Made by a program: the position numbers and the translations under genes. DNA of 64,000 nt from Rhizomucor pusillus (taxonomy: Eukaryota > Mucoromycota > Mucoromycetes > Mucorales > Lichtheimiaceae), in contig FWWN02000619.1 of the NCBI GenBank assembly GCA_900175165.2, positions 2,671 through 66,670 of the forward strand. Reading direction: 5' to 3'. The notes under the pieces are model-generated. The model was not told the DNA's origin, searched no databases, and saw nothing but the letters and a program-made list of their open reading frames with translations. Shown one piece after another: positions 30,725 to 41,000 of the stretch (its first letter is position 1; the number at the start of each line of letters is the position of its first letter).

Positions 30725-31605
30725 AAATATTGTCAATTTTCAAGTCTTGTACTACTACGCCGGAATAAAACCTATGCACAGGCAAGATGGACTCCTTGGA
30801 AAGCGGCGCGCAAGTGCTTCGGAAAGCATGCACGTTAAGTTTTTGCAGAAATGGTACAATTTGAGAATATGGGAGTAGCCATTTCACGAACGCGAAGTGC
30901 TGCAGGACGTATCGTTCTCCGAGCTTGATTGTATGACGGAGGAAATATAAAATCCGGCAGGGACGAGAGCAGATGAAACCATCGTTGCGTTTGAAGCGAA
31001 CTTGAGCGAAATAGCTGGTAACAGTATGTCGAGTCATCTTGGAGTCAATGGCAGGGAGCTTCTGGATGCTGTCGCATAGGAACGCCTTCTGGGAAAGGCC
31101 GCGGTGATCGCCATATACTGATCGGAAGCAGTCGCCATAGACGCTATTGTAATACTCCAGCAGGCAAGCATAGTGATCCTTGTGCATAACAACGTCCGGT
31201 CCGACGTTGAGAGGGTACGAAGACGGCGGCAGAGGCTTGGAACCGTTATAACTTGTCGTTGAGTAGCCTTCTGAAGCTTCTAAAAATATTGCATAATCGA
31301 AGATGCTCGGTGCGGAGTGAGCGACTGGCGGTGGGACAGTCAAGTCAGCAATGGCGGCTGCAGCTGCGTTGTTGCCAGCTACTCTTGAACCCGCGACCGC
31401 AAAGCGTCAAGACCGTGAACTTCTCGCAAAAAGCGCAGCATGAATGTAGACTCGAACCGATCCTTCTGGTTTGTGTGGATGTTCTTCAGTAGACCGTTGT
31501 ATCGTTCGAAGCCAAATAACCGATATCCGTAAACAGGTCCGAAGCTCAAGGCGGTTTCCAGCAGAGGTACATGCAGGGGCATGTTTGGCGTAATATCCTC
31601 GGGAC
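30725..31605 (-). pseudogene. Plavaka/CACTA-like (Tnp2) transposase, C-terminal fragment (copy C)
   Basis: On the minus strand: MPLHVPLLETALSFGPVYGY + RLFGFERYNGLLKNI just inside the border at 31605, then a shifted frame with VGPDVVMHKDHYACLLEYYN and ILYFLRHTIKLGERYVLQHF. These match the C-terminal third of copies A and B. It is bounded on the right by the GATC-rich element and on the left by an LTR-like repeat. Confidence 0.75.
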
Positions 31606-31607
31606 TA

Positions 31608-32297
31608 GGGATCGCCAAACGATCTGGATCTGACGATCTGATCCGGACCCGAACCGATCTGTTCAGGTCCAGATCCACACCTTTTGTATCCGATCTGACA
31701 TTCAGATCACAGACCAGATCTGGATGGATCGTCGGATCTGACGATCCGACAAAGGTGTATACTGTATATATGTGTGTATATGCATTGTATAGAGACGAGC
31801 TTCAGAAGTACAGAAGAAGCTTGGAAGAAGTTCGATTACAATCTTTAAATTTTACTGTACAGCGAAGACATTCATTTGCATGCCATAGAATGAGTGCGAC
31901 TGTCGCTATTCTCAAAACCTCAACTTTAAATGGAAAGGAACATTGGATACGAGGACCAATAAAATCGCCGGACGCCAGCATTCGTCATAATATTATAAGT
32001 ATGGTAAGAAAAGTTCTGTACAATGTATGACTTCAAAAACTCTAGCTCTTTCGTTTGGGTGTTATAGTAACCAAACGTAGAGACACAAAAACCCCATATT
32101 ACCCAAACTAGAAAATTCCGACAATTTTGCTATGCACAGCCTATTACATCACTCATGCCACCACTTATGCTGCATGGATCCGAATCCTATCTGAATCTGG
32201 CGCTCTCGGATTCCGATCCACCTGGATCCGATCTAAAGGTAATCTGGTCGGATCCAGATTTGCATGGATCCGATCCGATCTGACATTTGGTGATCCC
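31608..32297. mobile_element. GATC-rich nonautonomous DNA element with TA duplication
   Basis: 690 bp. Ends are GGGATCGCCAAA and TTTGGTGATCCC, inverted repeats with one mismatch, each flanked by TA, consistent with a TA target-site duplication. The left 150 bp hold about a dozen GATC tetramers, and the right 130 bp are also rich in GGATCC/GATC. The centre has no known gene. Related ends lie at 24593 and about 41755-41943. Confidence 0.75.
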
Positions 32298-32469
32298 TAA
32301 GCACCTTCAAGAATGCCATGCGCAAAAAAAAGGCTGCGGAACAAGTTTGAATTTAACAAGGGGGCAGTGTAAAAAACGTCGGGCAGCCTGCCCTCTCTTT
32401 AGGCGGGCCTTTAAGGATTCGGGGGCACTCGTTAAAAAGGGGCGCAATATAACGACTTTCAGTTCATTG

Positions 32470-34510
32470 CATGCCCTGAATGCCACCGAATATACGCAGA
32501 TGATATCTGAGACCTACCGTCCTGCTTCAACTTCGTTCGTTTTCCTTCCCACCCTCTTGAACAGTATCGCCAACCATGCAATACGCCGCTCCTTCATCCT
32601 TCAACTCGTCAGCCAATTAAGTTCCCATATAGCTCGATTATCGACAACCTACAACTTCTTTTCGCGCGTCCTGGCTTCGAGCAAGAGATCAATCACTGGA
32701 GGCAACGTGTTGTACTCCGCCATTCCTTTTTCGATGTCTACGATGGTGCCGTATGGAACCCCATTCCCGAACCTGATGACCCTGAAATGCCTTTCGTTCA
32801 GCATCGTCCGTCAATCTTGTTTACGCTCAATGTCGAGTGGTTCAGACCATTCAGAACTTCGCAGTACTCTTGTGGTGCGGTTTATCTTACCATCAATAAT
32901 TTGCCCCGATCGCAGCGCTTCAAGACAAACAATATTATCCTTGTCGGCGTCATACCAGGCCTAAAAGAACCAAAAAAAAAAACCGACGCGGTAAATAATT
33001 ATCTGCGCCTTTGTAGCAGAATTGAGTGTGCTGCACAAAGGAATCGACATGAAAACGTATGAGCACCCTGGAAGAGAGGTCAAGGTCCGCGCAGCCTTGA
33101 TGATGGTTGCAACAGCACCAAAGCTTGTCATAAATGTGGTCGATCTTTTCATGTCTTCCCTGGAACCAAGCAGCTAAAGTATTCGGGCTTTGATGAAACT
33201 GCTTGGATCCCAAGAGGTCGCTGTGAAAGTATGAGGGACGCAAAAAGATGGTTGGAAGCAAAAACCGAGCAGGAGCAGAAGGACCTCGTCAGGGAAACAG
33301 GCACCCGCTGGTCGGAACTGCATTACCTGCAGCACTTTGACGTTGCCCGATGCACTGTCATCGATCCAATGCACAATCTTTCCTTGGGTACTGCGAACCG
33401 TATGTCCGAACTATGGATGGAGCTGGGAATATTGACACCGCAAGCACTCACTGCCATGGAGAAATCCACTGCAGGCATCCTAATCCCACCGGATATGGAT
33501 TCTCTATCCAACGGGAAAATTGCGATCGGCTTTGCTTCAATGAAAGCTGCCGAATGGAAAAGTTGGTGTCTCGTATATTCTCCATTACTTCTCTTCAATG
33601 TCCTCCCGCGCAATCATTTTCACAATGGATGCTATTCGTGAATGCCTGTCGATTCATCTGTAAGCCTTCGATAGCATATGACGAAGTTGACGATGACCAT
33701 CATATGCTTCTTGAATTCTGCCGCAATTGCGAAAGCGTATATGGCGAAGAGATCATTACGTCGAATATGCACCTTCACTGCCATCTCCACCAAACGCTTC
33801 GAGATTTCGGCCCTACATATGCAATTTGGCTTTTCAGTTATGAACGTTACAACGGTTTTCTCGGCAATTTCAACACCAACCAACGTATGACATTCGAAGT
33901 AGACATATGAAACGATTCATCGATTATGCAAGAGCAGAGGATTTCATCCGAAGCATTGCTCCTTCCCATTCCTTCGAACAAAACAATCATAACCGTGCAA
34001 GCATTCCATGGGATCTCATTAATGAACTGAGTAACAGCACAACTTCGGCAAGACTTACGTTGTTTCACGCATTCGATATCGAAGAGTTCATCGCTATTTC
34101 GTCGCAAGTCGTGTATGCGAGAGGTTCAGAGCCATTGCCGCCAAATACCGTGCCGAAGAGTGCAAAGCCTGTTAGAATGTCCAGAGGTCATTACAGCCTG
34201 CGCGTTGAATTCTATAATGTACCGTACCAAAATGACAAAGATGTTTTGCCCTTTTGCAACCACTTGAGAGCCGAGGCTGGTAAAACAGTTGTCGACGACT
34301 GGATGCGCACGTTCACAATGTTGAAATTGCAACGTCATATTCATCGAGGTGCTGAGGGTCGATCCAATCGCGGTTCGTACATACAAGCCTTGTGGATGGG
34401 CAATACTTCAGATCAGCCTGTCGCCTATCCAGCTAAAATCTTGTATTTCTTTGAACATGAGACCATCGGGTTAAAGTGTATTATAGGCGGTCTAGTGACC
34501 GGGCTATAAT
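32470..34510 (+). pseudogene. Plavaka/CACTA-like (Tnp2) transposase, nearly full-length but decayed (copy B)
   Basis: It begins right inside the left inverted repeat with FIACPECHRIYADDI, the N-terminal zinc-finger type of this family. Then come SILFTLNVEWFRPFRTSQYS, VYLTINNLPRSQRFKTNNII, GTRWSELHYLQHFDVARCTV, IDPMHNLSLGTANRMSELWM, and the C-terminal MHLHCHLHQTLRDFGPTYAI + WLFSYERYNGFLGNF. Reading requires several frame changes and passes stops. Of the three copies it is the most complete and defines the element's extent. Confidence 0.8.
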
Positions 34511-34518
34511 ACACTTTA
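34472..34518. repeat. Perfect 15-bp hairpin with nested inner stem
   Basis: TAAAGTGTATTATAG (34472-34486) pairs perfectly with CTATAATACACTTTA (34504-34518). The 17-base centre contains a second stem CGGTC-TAGT-GACCG. It sits at the 3' end of the transposase remnant. Confidence 0.7.
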
Positions 34519-36209
34519 GCCGCATCCAGAACTGTTTGTCCGTCCTCCTGTGCTCGCTTCAAACCAAGAGCTGCTCGCACCATATTCCTCTCAAAGTTCT
34601 CGTCCTCAGGTTTTCATCAATTCCATTGCTTTTCTTTTTTCATACTTATTGGGGTAACTATCATTGCTATCGTACACGGAGCAACTCATATATGACAGCT
34701 CAGCATTACTCCAGATTTAGTCCACTCTTGCGTAGAGGAATAAAGAGTACTAAGATAATGATCTGATGGTATAGGTTCCCGACGTGGGAGCGGGCCGAAA
34801 AATTAGAAGGCCTTGAGCAAGAAAAATTAGTCTAATACGTGCAGAGATTTTAAAGCAATGTAATATAACTGCACCACGGTTAGGATTTCCTGTGCATAGT
34901 ACGCTCATGCATTGGCATAATAAACGCAGACGCTCGTTTGCACGGTAATATACATGCTTACGTAGACAAATGACTTCCCTAATACCTTCCTACCATTACA
35001 TTAAGCGCATACCTGTGTGTGCGGCCTATTGTAGCTCCAAGAGTCCAAAAATGGGTATCCGCTTTTTTCCACGTTATAATATAATAGAATCCTTCATGCC
35101 TCTACATTGAAATATACTCACGTGGGCGGCCTATCACGCCATGGCTTTGCTCAACATTTGGGAATTTTTTTCTTCCTGAAGCCAGCTGCCAGTTTTTGTA
35201 TGGGGATACAATACGCCGCTTACAAGGTTGAAAGTCCCATGTTATTGCCCGCATACATCTACAAGGTTTTGAGTCCCATTGCAAGACTCTTCAGTACGGC
35301 AATCGTGGGCGTCATTGTAGCCGGGGAACCTCAGCTTCCTCACGGGTACTGGATTTTTCCTAAAGATTGGCGGAAATCAAGAAGGCCATGTAGAATTGGC
35401 GGCTTCCACCGATCAAATTCACGATGAGTTGGCGGTCGTGATCTGCAGATCAAATTCTTTGCCACTTCTGACAGCATGCTGTTGGAGACAAACGTATCGG
35501 CGCTTTTTGTTGAAAGAAAAACACAGAAGGAGCGGGGAAGGCAAACTCCAGATGTTTTGCATTTTTAAGGTATCTGCCAAAGAACGAGACAGGACGTTGC
35601 AGTGGAAAGTTGTTATTTTGCCCCCTTTGTAACGAGTGCTCCCCCGGCAAACTTTTAAAGTCTCGCCTAAAGAGGGGCAGGCTGCCTGACGTTTTTTTAC
35701 ACTGCCCCCTTGTTAAATTCAGACTTGTTCCTCAGCTTTTTTTTTCCTCATTGCATTCTTGAAAGTGAGCTCTTGAAAGTGAGTGCTCCATCTCCAGGAC
35801 ACCGAGCAAATGACGTTGCAATTACACTAGTGAGCTGCTCGCAAGGCTCAGTGTCAGCCTGTGTTGAACAATTGCTGAATCAAGACGCGTAATGACTTTG
35901 AACAAGTAAGAAGTACGAATGCGTTACAATGGTATATGACAGTTAATTCACAGTTACGGTAGCTTAATTGAATAAGCAGACTCCGAGAGGGGACAAGCAT
36001 TTTACCGTAACCTAAACTTTTACATTGGTGGAGAAGCTTTTTCGTGTACCTGTCGCGCACAATGACTGATAATAATCTGGTCCCTTGGGGTGAACCGGAT
36101 TCGTTATCCCGTGGTTCGACGAGGATCCGTCCATGAGTCGTTCTACTCGTACATCCTCCCGAAACTCGGATGATTCTCAGATAGCCGCGGCAACGTCTCA
36201 GTTGGCATG
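34519..36209. other. 3' part of Plavaka copy B, its right inverted repeat, and an N-terminal transposase trace
   Basis: No live gene. The right inverted repeat lies at 35575-35770. Just before 36210, the plus-strand frame MSRSTRTSSRNSDDSQ... IAAATSQLAW (36132-36208) resembles the N-terminus of the DDE transposase group and may be the 5' remnant of copy H2. Confidence 0.4.
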
Positions 36210-36454
36210 GGAGGTCGTCTAGGACCAAAGAGCTTGCGCCTGTCTGGGTAAATAGGACCCGCTTCACAAGCTACGCGGGTCTTTTAAAACATTCGAAGTG
36301 TTCTTTAGCCTTATCCTATGCTTCAGGATGGGAATGTCCAAAAAATCGATGGACGGCTAAGGACATTTCGAATGTTTTAAAAGACCCGCGTAGCTTGCGA
36401 AGCGGGTCCTATTTACCCAGACAGGCGCAAGCTCTTTGGTCCTAGACGACCTCC
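36210..36454. mobile_element. Foldback MITE, family F1 (copy F1b)
   Basis: A 245-bp palindrome nearly identical to F1a, with ends GGAGGTCGTCTAGGACC and CTAGACGACCTCC. It sits directly before the DGGYTLF motif of the next ORF, so it has replaced or interrupted the middle of a transposase gene. Confidence 0.85.
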
Positions 36455-37131
36455 TCGATGGTGGATATACGCTTTTCCTTGACCAGGTCATAAAGGAATC
36501 CTCTGGCTTGTCATCACGAAACTTTCTACATCCAATCCGTAAGGCACGTGAAGTGGAGTTGTCTGAGGAAAAGCGTACGTTTAACGCCATGTTTGGTAGT
36601 TTTCGATCTAAGATCGAAGGGATCTTTGGCGAGCTCATGACGACCTTCCACCGTTTTAACCATGGATCCCCTATTCGCGTTTCCAATGTGGAGGTTTGCA
36701 CGATACAATTCCAGCTAGCGTGTGTCCTCCTAAATGTCAAGACCTTTGTCAAGACATTTAACATACCAGTCCAACCGCATCACTCACTATGGCTACACGA
36801 CAGTTTCGACTATCCAAATGCGGAAATATCCAGGATGTCAGTGCCGACCGCAAGCATCCAGACGAAAAGCAATAAGCGCGATGAGTTGATTCGACTACAG
36901 GAAGAATTCCTCGGATTGTCACTCGCCGATAAACCGGATGACGTTGTCGATATGGATGGCGAGGAGGATGATGAGTATGAGGTCGAAAAGATTCTTGCAT
37001 ATCGAGGATCCGCTCGAAATCGGAAATACCTCATCCGATGGAAAGGATATGGTCCCTCGCATGATTCCTGGGTGTCATCGGCTGATATCAATGCCGATGA
37101 TCTCATTCGAGATTTCTGGAGATCACCATAG
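36455..37131 (+). pseudogene. DDE transposase C-terminal half fused to a chromodomain (copy H2)
   Basis: The first codons read DGGYTLFLDQVI, matching the second catalytic Asp region (IDGGYALFDDRVL) of the copy at 37444-38097. SKIEGIFGELMTTFHRF supplies the catalytic Glu. A linker with an acidic stretch (VDMDGEEDDE) leads to YEVEKILAYRGSARNRKYLI + RWKGYGPSHDSWVSSADI, a clear chromodomain (about 36975-37120) with its conserved aromatic positions (Y, W, W). The frame is open for 225 codons, but the N-terminal half and first catalytic Asp are missing because of the MITE and a deletion. The sister copy H3 ends before any chromodomain. Chromodomains are well known on chromovirus integrases; on this type of transposase I regard one as uncommon. 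Confidence 0.75.
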
Positions 37132-37443
37132 TCGCGACATGGACGACGATCTCTGAGAAAGGGCGTATGCTTGGTGGAAGGGAGGAGGTCGTCCATATCC
37201 AAGGATTCGTCCGTGGATGGTCGATCTATGACTTCCCCGCCGGATCNACGGCCAACCTTTAAAACGAGTTTGGTCTATAATCCATTGGATGACGTTTAGG
37301 AGGCGTAGCGTCGGGGGGGAGTCTTTCCTGATGTTCTACTCGGGGGGAGACGTCTCGGGATTTTCTCGACGTCTAAGACATGGATATCCACGTAGAAGTT
37401 GGAAAGGCATAGAGACATCCAGCCGACAACAGGGCGCCCTAAA
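37132..37443. other. 3' flank of H2 with G runs; one ambiguous base
   Basis: 37187-37282 is an inverted copy of 25216-25310 and contains a single N at 37247. G-runs (GGGGGGG, GGGGGGAG) follow at 37310-37350. No gene. Confidence 0.5.
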
Positions 37444-38548
37444 TCATAGTGTGCTTGGATGACCTCCAAGTGTTAACCACCTCATAGACACTACTCGTGG
37501 AACCACTCGAGTAGTCAAACGTGGGTTGCATCCAATACGTATGATGCTCCGAGGTAGGTACACCATGAAATGTACGAACTTCTTGATGTTCCTCCAGACG
37601 CATGCCAGCTTGAACTGGACCGTGAATGTGTTCATGTCACCCACACGAACCACAGACTTGCCGCTGAACCGCTGGAATAGATGTCCGATTTCCCCAAAGG
37701 TAGACTCTATGGATGAACAGAAACTACCGAGCACAGAGTTATACTTTGCGTCCCCAGCTGTGAGATCTGCACCTCGTTGTTTGCGAGCTGGAACCACAAT
37801 GTTTTGTTTCCCCAAATGTGGATTATTAGCCAGGACACGATCATCGAATAAAGCGTAACCTCCATCGATGACCACACAATCGTACTTGGTTACCTTGCCC
37901 TTGAGATTCATCTCAGAAGGTATGGACCCATCGTTGTTGGTTGAACATGGCGCAGCATCCGACACAAACAGTACCATCCCATTTATATCGGTACATACCT
38001 GTGCGCGAAAACCAGAGTTATTTAGCTTGTAAGAGTAGAACATGGCATGGTCAGCAGCATTTATGTACGTCGCTCGTGAGTCATGTCCATCTATCATCTA
38101 GGTCACATGCTTAAAGTCCTCTGGGTTGAAATGCATGGCACACATGATACGCACCTTCGCGAATGAAAACATGGTACGCAAACATTCATCCAACACCCTA
38201 CCCAGACTGTCACCGTGTTTCACGTAGAAGGCATGGTAGATTGCGTGAAAGCTACTAGCCGGTATGAAGCGTGCCATCTGGGCTATAGATGCACCCGTGA
38301 GCAGCTGGTAAAGAATAAGTAGGCCCGGATATTCATCCTTGCCAAACAGTTCCACCGGAAAGAAAAACACTGGGATATACCCCAAATGCTCCAACACGTA
38401 CGACTTGACGTACTGGATGTCTTCTCACCTCTTTGGTGTCCGTTCGGTGATACTTAGTTCTCGCCAGTACTGGCCACTCCGCAGTAAGGAACTGCCAGTA
38501 CACAGTCATGATAAACGTAAATGCGGCTTGAATCTCACTGGGGAACAT
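37444..38548 (-). pseudogene. DDE transposase, nearly full-length, with one TAG and frameshifts (copy H3)
   Basis: It reads from about 38548: an N-terminal segment (IQAAFTFIMTVYWQFLTAEW), a frame change near 38400, then LGYIPVFFFPVELFG and LLILYQLLTGASIAQMARFI up to DFKHVT. A TAG at 38100-38098 is followed in frame by MIDGHDSRATY with the first catalytic Asp. Next come QVCTDINGMVLFVSD, CVVIDGGYALF (second Asp) and SSIESTFGEIGHLFQRF (Glu). A last frame change near 37560 gives a short tail without a chromodomain. The acid spacing and GGY / FGE motifs fit the DDE_Tnp_4 (Harbinger-like) superfamily, assigned from pattern only. Confidence 0.65.
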
Positions 38549-38674
38549 CCTATCTGTATGTGTCTCTCACATGTGAAATGATACCTGGCACTGTGCCTCG
38601 GGGGATGACTCAATACCCCTTTGGCCTCGTCTGGGGTACTCCTCCCCCTTCGGCGGGACCGGGGTATCCAGCTA

Positions 38675-38958
38675 GGAGGCGATCCAAGTTTAGTTGGAGT
38701 TGGAGCTGGCGCTCCAAATGGGGAAGGATTCATTGGGTGGAGGCATTGGGATGGTCGAGCATGGATTACCGAGTGCCTCCATCCAAAATGTGGGGGTTCA
38801 TCCAAAAAGATGGCCCGGTGGATTTTTAAAAACAAACCCATATGCTTTGGGTATGCATCGGTACCAATTCGCTAGGATCCACCTCCATGCCGCCACCCAA
38901 AGAATCCTTCCCCATCTGGAGCGCCAGCTCCAACTCCAACAAAACTTGTATCACCTCC
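38675..38958. mobile_element. Foldback MITE, family D (copy D2)
   Basis: 284 bp, the same length as D1 and about 93% alike by eye. Ends are GGAGGCGATCCAAG and CTTGTATCACCTCC. It lies about 125 bp beyond the 5' end of transposase copy H3. Confidence 0.85.
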
Positions 38959-39439
38959 TTTGGCAACGATTTTCAAGTGCAGCTACCTTTGGTTCTATAA
39001 GGGAAAATTTGAGGTGATCTGTCAGATATCTTACAGATACTCGGATTTATGTGCAGTGATTGATTACTAGCTTGAGGCGCACTCGGGGCTTCGGATCCCC
39101 GATAAAGACTGACACGTGCGGTGCAATCAATTTGTGAGATAATATCCGTTCAGGTGTAAGACACACAATTTGCAGCACAGTGCAGACGACTCCAAAGTCT
39201 ATACTGCACTTTTCGAAATTACAGTTCTTAAAAAAGACGCAAAATAGGTTTTTTTCTATTCGTGCTCAGGCGAGGCTTTAAGGACTGCGAAGGGATCTAA
39301 AGTACAAGGTTGGTACTAAGGATTGTAACTAATTTGCTAACTGATTGCTTTCATAGGTATAGGCTTGGCGCGAAAGACTTAGATCGAGGCTAGTGGAGGC
39401 TAGTGAGTGCGGGCATGTCGGAGCGTGGATTCTTACAAT
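38959..39439. other. No gene recognised
   Basis: A short stretch with TCTGTCAGATATCTTACAGAT-type words (39018-39040) related to those at 23975 and 29780. Otherwise featureless. Confidence 0.4.
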
Positions 39440-39699
39440 GGATGTCATCTAGAACCACATGTATGATGTTCCTCCCGTTGAAGTCCCCGCTCCGCGAGGC
39501 TACGCGGGTTTTGGAGAATATGGGGTGGTCGCTCGACTGATCTTGATACAATAATTATCTGCCGTCCAGAAAGATTCAGAAAATTTTATATGTGTCCGTA
39601 CTTCAAGCGACCACCCCATATTCTCCAAAACCCGCGTAGCCTCGCGGAGCGGGGACTTCAACGGGAGGAACATCATACATGTGGTTCTAGATGACCTCC
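39440..39699. mobile_element. Foldback MITE, family F2 (copy F2c)
   Basis: 260 bp, palindromic, with ends GGATGTCATCTAGAACC and CTAGATGACCTCC. Both arms carry CCCCGCTCCGCGAGGCTACG. Same length as F2a. Confidence 0.85.
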
Positions 39700-39892
39700 A
39701 ATGCTAAGTTTAAAAATGGAAATTTGGGTCTGTGCAGGGCATAAACGAGAGTAAAAATCGAGGCGTGCATATACATTCAAAGAGAGGGGAATTTGAGGAT
39801 CAAAATGACACCAAACAAGGGGCTAAAATGAAAGAATTTTATTTGTCGTGAGGCCATAAATAAGGGAATAACCACGTGTTAAGACGTGGATC

Positions 39893-39966
39893 GCCTTCTT
39901 GGCTCAGTTGGTTAGAGCGTCAGTCTCATAATCTGAAGGTCGGCGGTTCGAACCCGCCAGAGGGCA
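39893..39966 (+). tRNA. tRNA-Met (anticodon CAT)
   Basis: 74 nt. The acceptor stem GCCTTCT (39893-39899) pairs with AGAGGGC (39959-39965) with one G-T pair. D arm GCTCAGTTGGTTAGAGC, anticodon loop CTCATAA with CAT, T arm GGCGG-TTCGAAC-CCGCC. The acceptor and T-arm form suits elongator rather than initiator tRNA-Met. No intron. Confidence 0.93.
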
Positions 39967-39995
39967 GTAACCTTTTATCCTTTTTACCGTGGTCG

Positions 39996-40537
39996 TGTCG
40001 TGCACAGACTTCAAGCATTTCCTTTTTTAATTTCTGTTCCTTTCTTTGAACACATTTCCCATTTAGATCTTATTTCCCTTGCACAATGTCGTTTAGCATA
40101 GACTTTTCCTTTTTGTATGTATTATCCTCTTTATACTTTTAGTGTTCGTAAAAGGTATAAATACCTGACTTAACTACTTCTTGTCTTTGTGGTCTTCGTG
40201 GTTCCTTTTCCTGTGTGGTCTCGTAACGCAAAACAAGAAATGTTACGACAGTCGTGCAGTGTCGCAAGGCTACTTCTTTTGGCGTTATGAACCCACGGAG
40301 AGAATCATGAAGAAAGGGCCACGAAGTTAGACGGTAAATAAGTTGGCCTTTATTCTTTTGCTTTCGGGCATATTTATACTATTTCGTCTATTCGGCTATA
40401 TGATAATAAAGGAATGGCTAATAAATATAAAAAGACACGACTCCGGCTGTGCGATGGAGACGAGGGCGAAAACAGACAAGGGAATTAGAAAGCGGCCGTC
40501 AGGCCAAAAAGGCAGGTGACGAAATCCGTGCACGACA
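39996..40537 (+). mobile_element. tRNA-flanking LTR-like repeat with 10-bp inverted ends
   Basis: It starts TGTCGTGCAC and ends GTGCACGACA, a perfect 10-bp inverted terminal repeat of the TG...CA type seen at LTR ends. It begins 30 bp after the end of tRNA-Met. Length 542 bp. Its right half matches the repeat at 24210-24495 near tRNA-Pro. No ORF; no target-site duplication seen. Confidence 0.55.
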
Positions 40538-40740
40538 ATAGACTTTTGGCATTCTCCTTTTCGGACACTTCCCCGTTATTTGGCACTTTTCCTTTTCAAT
40601 ATAGACATTCTTCGGGCTCAACTTCGTTTTTATATCTTATTCATTCCGTTATTGTCATAATACCGAATATCGAAAAACATGTAAATGTCGCTAGAATCAA
40701 AAGAATAAAACGACACTTAACTACCTTCTATCCTCGTGGT

Positions 40741-41000
40741 TGTTATGGTCGTGGACGTTTTCTAGTTAGAAAGGTCAACCAGTGATACAGTTGCTAAGAA
40801 GAAATAAAGGAAGAAGAGAGAATATCAGATATGAACTTGTTAACTGGTTGAGAATTGGTTGTCCTTTATTCGATATCCAAGAGAGAGTATTTATACTATT
40901 GGGATATTGCTGCGGAATTACTGTTGTATTCAACACTTCGTTTCGTAAGAGATTGAGAGGATCTCTTGATCTTACCCTGCACTTCATATCCTCTCTTTAT
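40741..41000 (+). mobile_element. LTR-like repeat (inverted partner of 30545-30724)
   Basis: It begins TGTTATGGTCGTGGACG at 40741 and matches the minus-strand repeat ending at 30724 for about 180 bp (GCAGTTGCTAAGAAGAAATA, TATCCAAGAGAGAGTATTTA, GGATATTGCTGCGG). Confidence 0.5.

Larger units (their letters stand above)
32300..35775 (+). mobile_element. Plavaka-type element with long terminal inverted repeats (copy B)
   Basis: About 32307-32490 and about 35575-35770 are inverted copies of each other (blocks: TTTAACAAGGGGGCAGTGTA, GCAGCCTGCCC, CTTTAGGCG, GGCACTCGTTA). They bracket the transposase remnant. The outermost bases of the left end are cut or masked by the neighbouring GATC-rich element, so the exact termini and the target-site duplication could not be fixed. 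Confidence 0.65.

Noticed and set aside
31581..32030. 149-codon open frame through the GATC-rich element
   Set aside because: It mirrors GATC repeats (repeated Arg/Ser/Asp) and crosses the element's border into the transposase fragment.
35107..35427. 106-codon plus-strand frame
   Set aside because: Lies within the 3' part of the Plavaka element and has no family signature.
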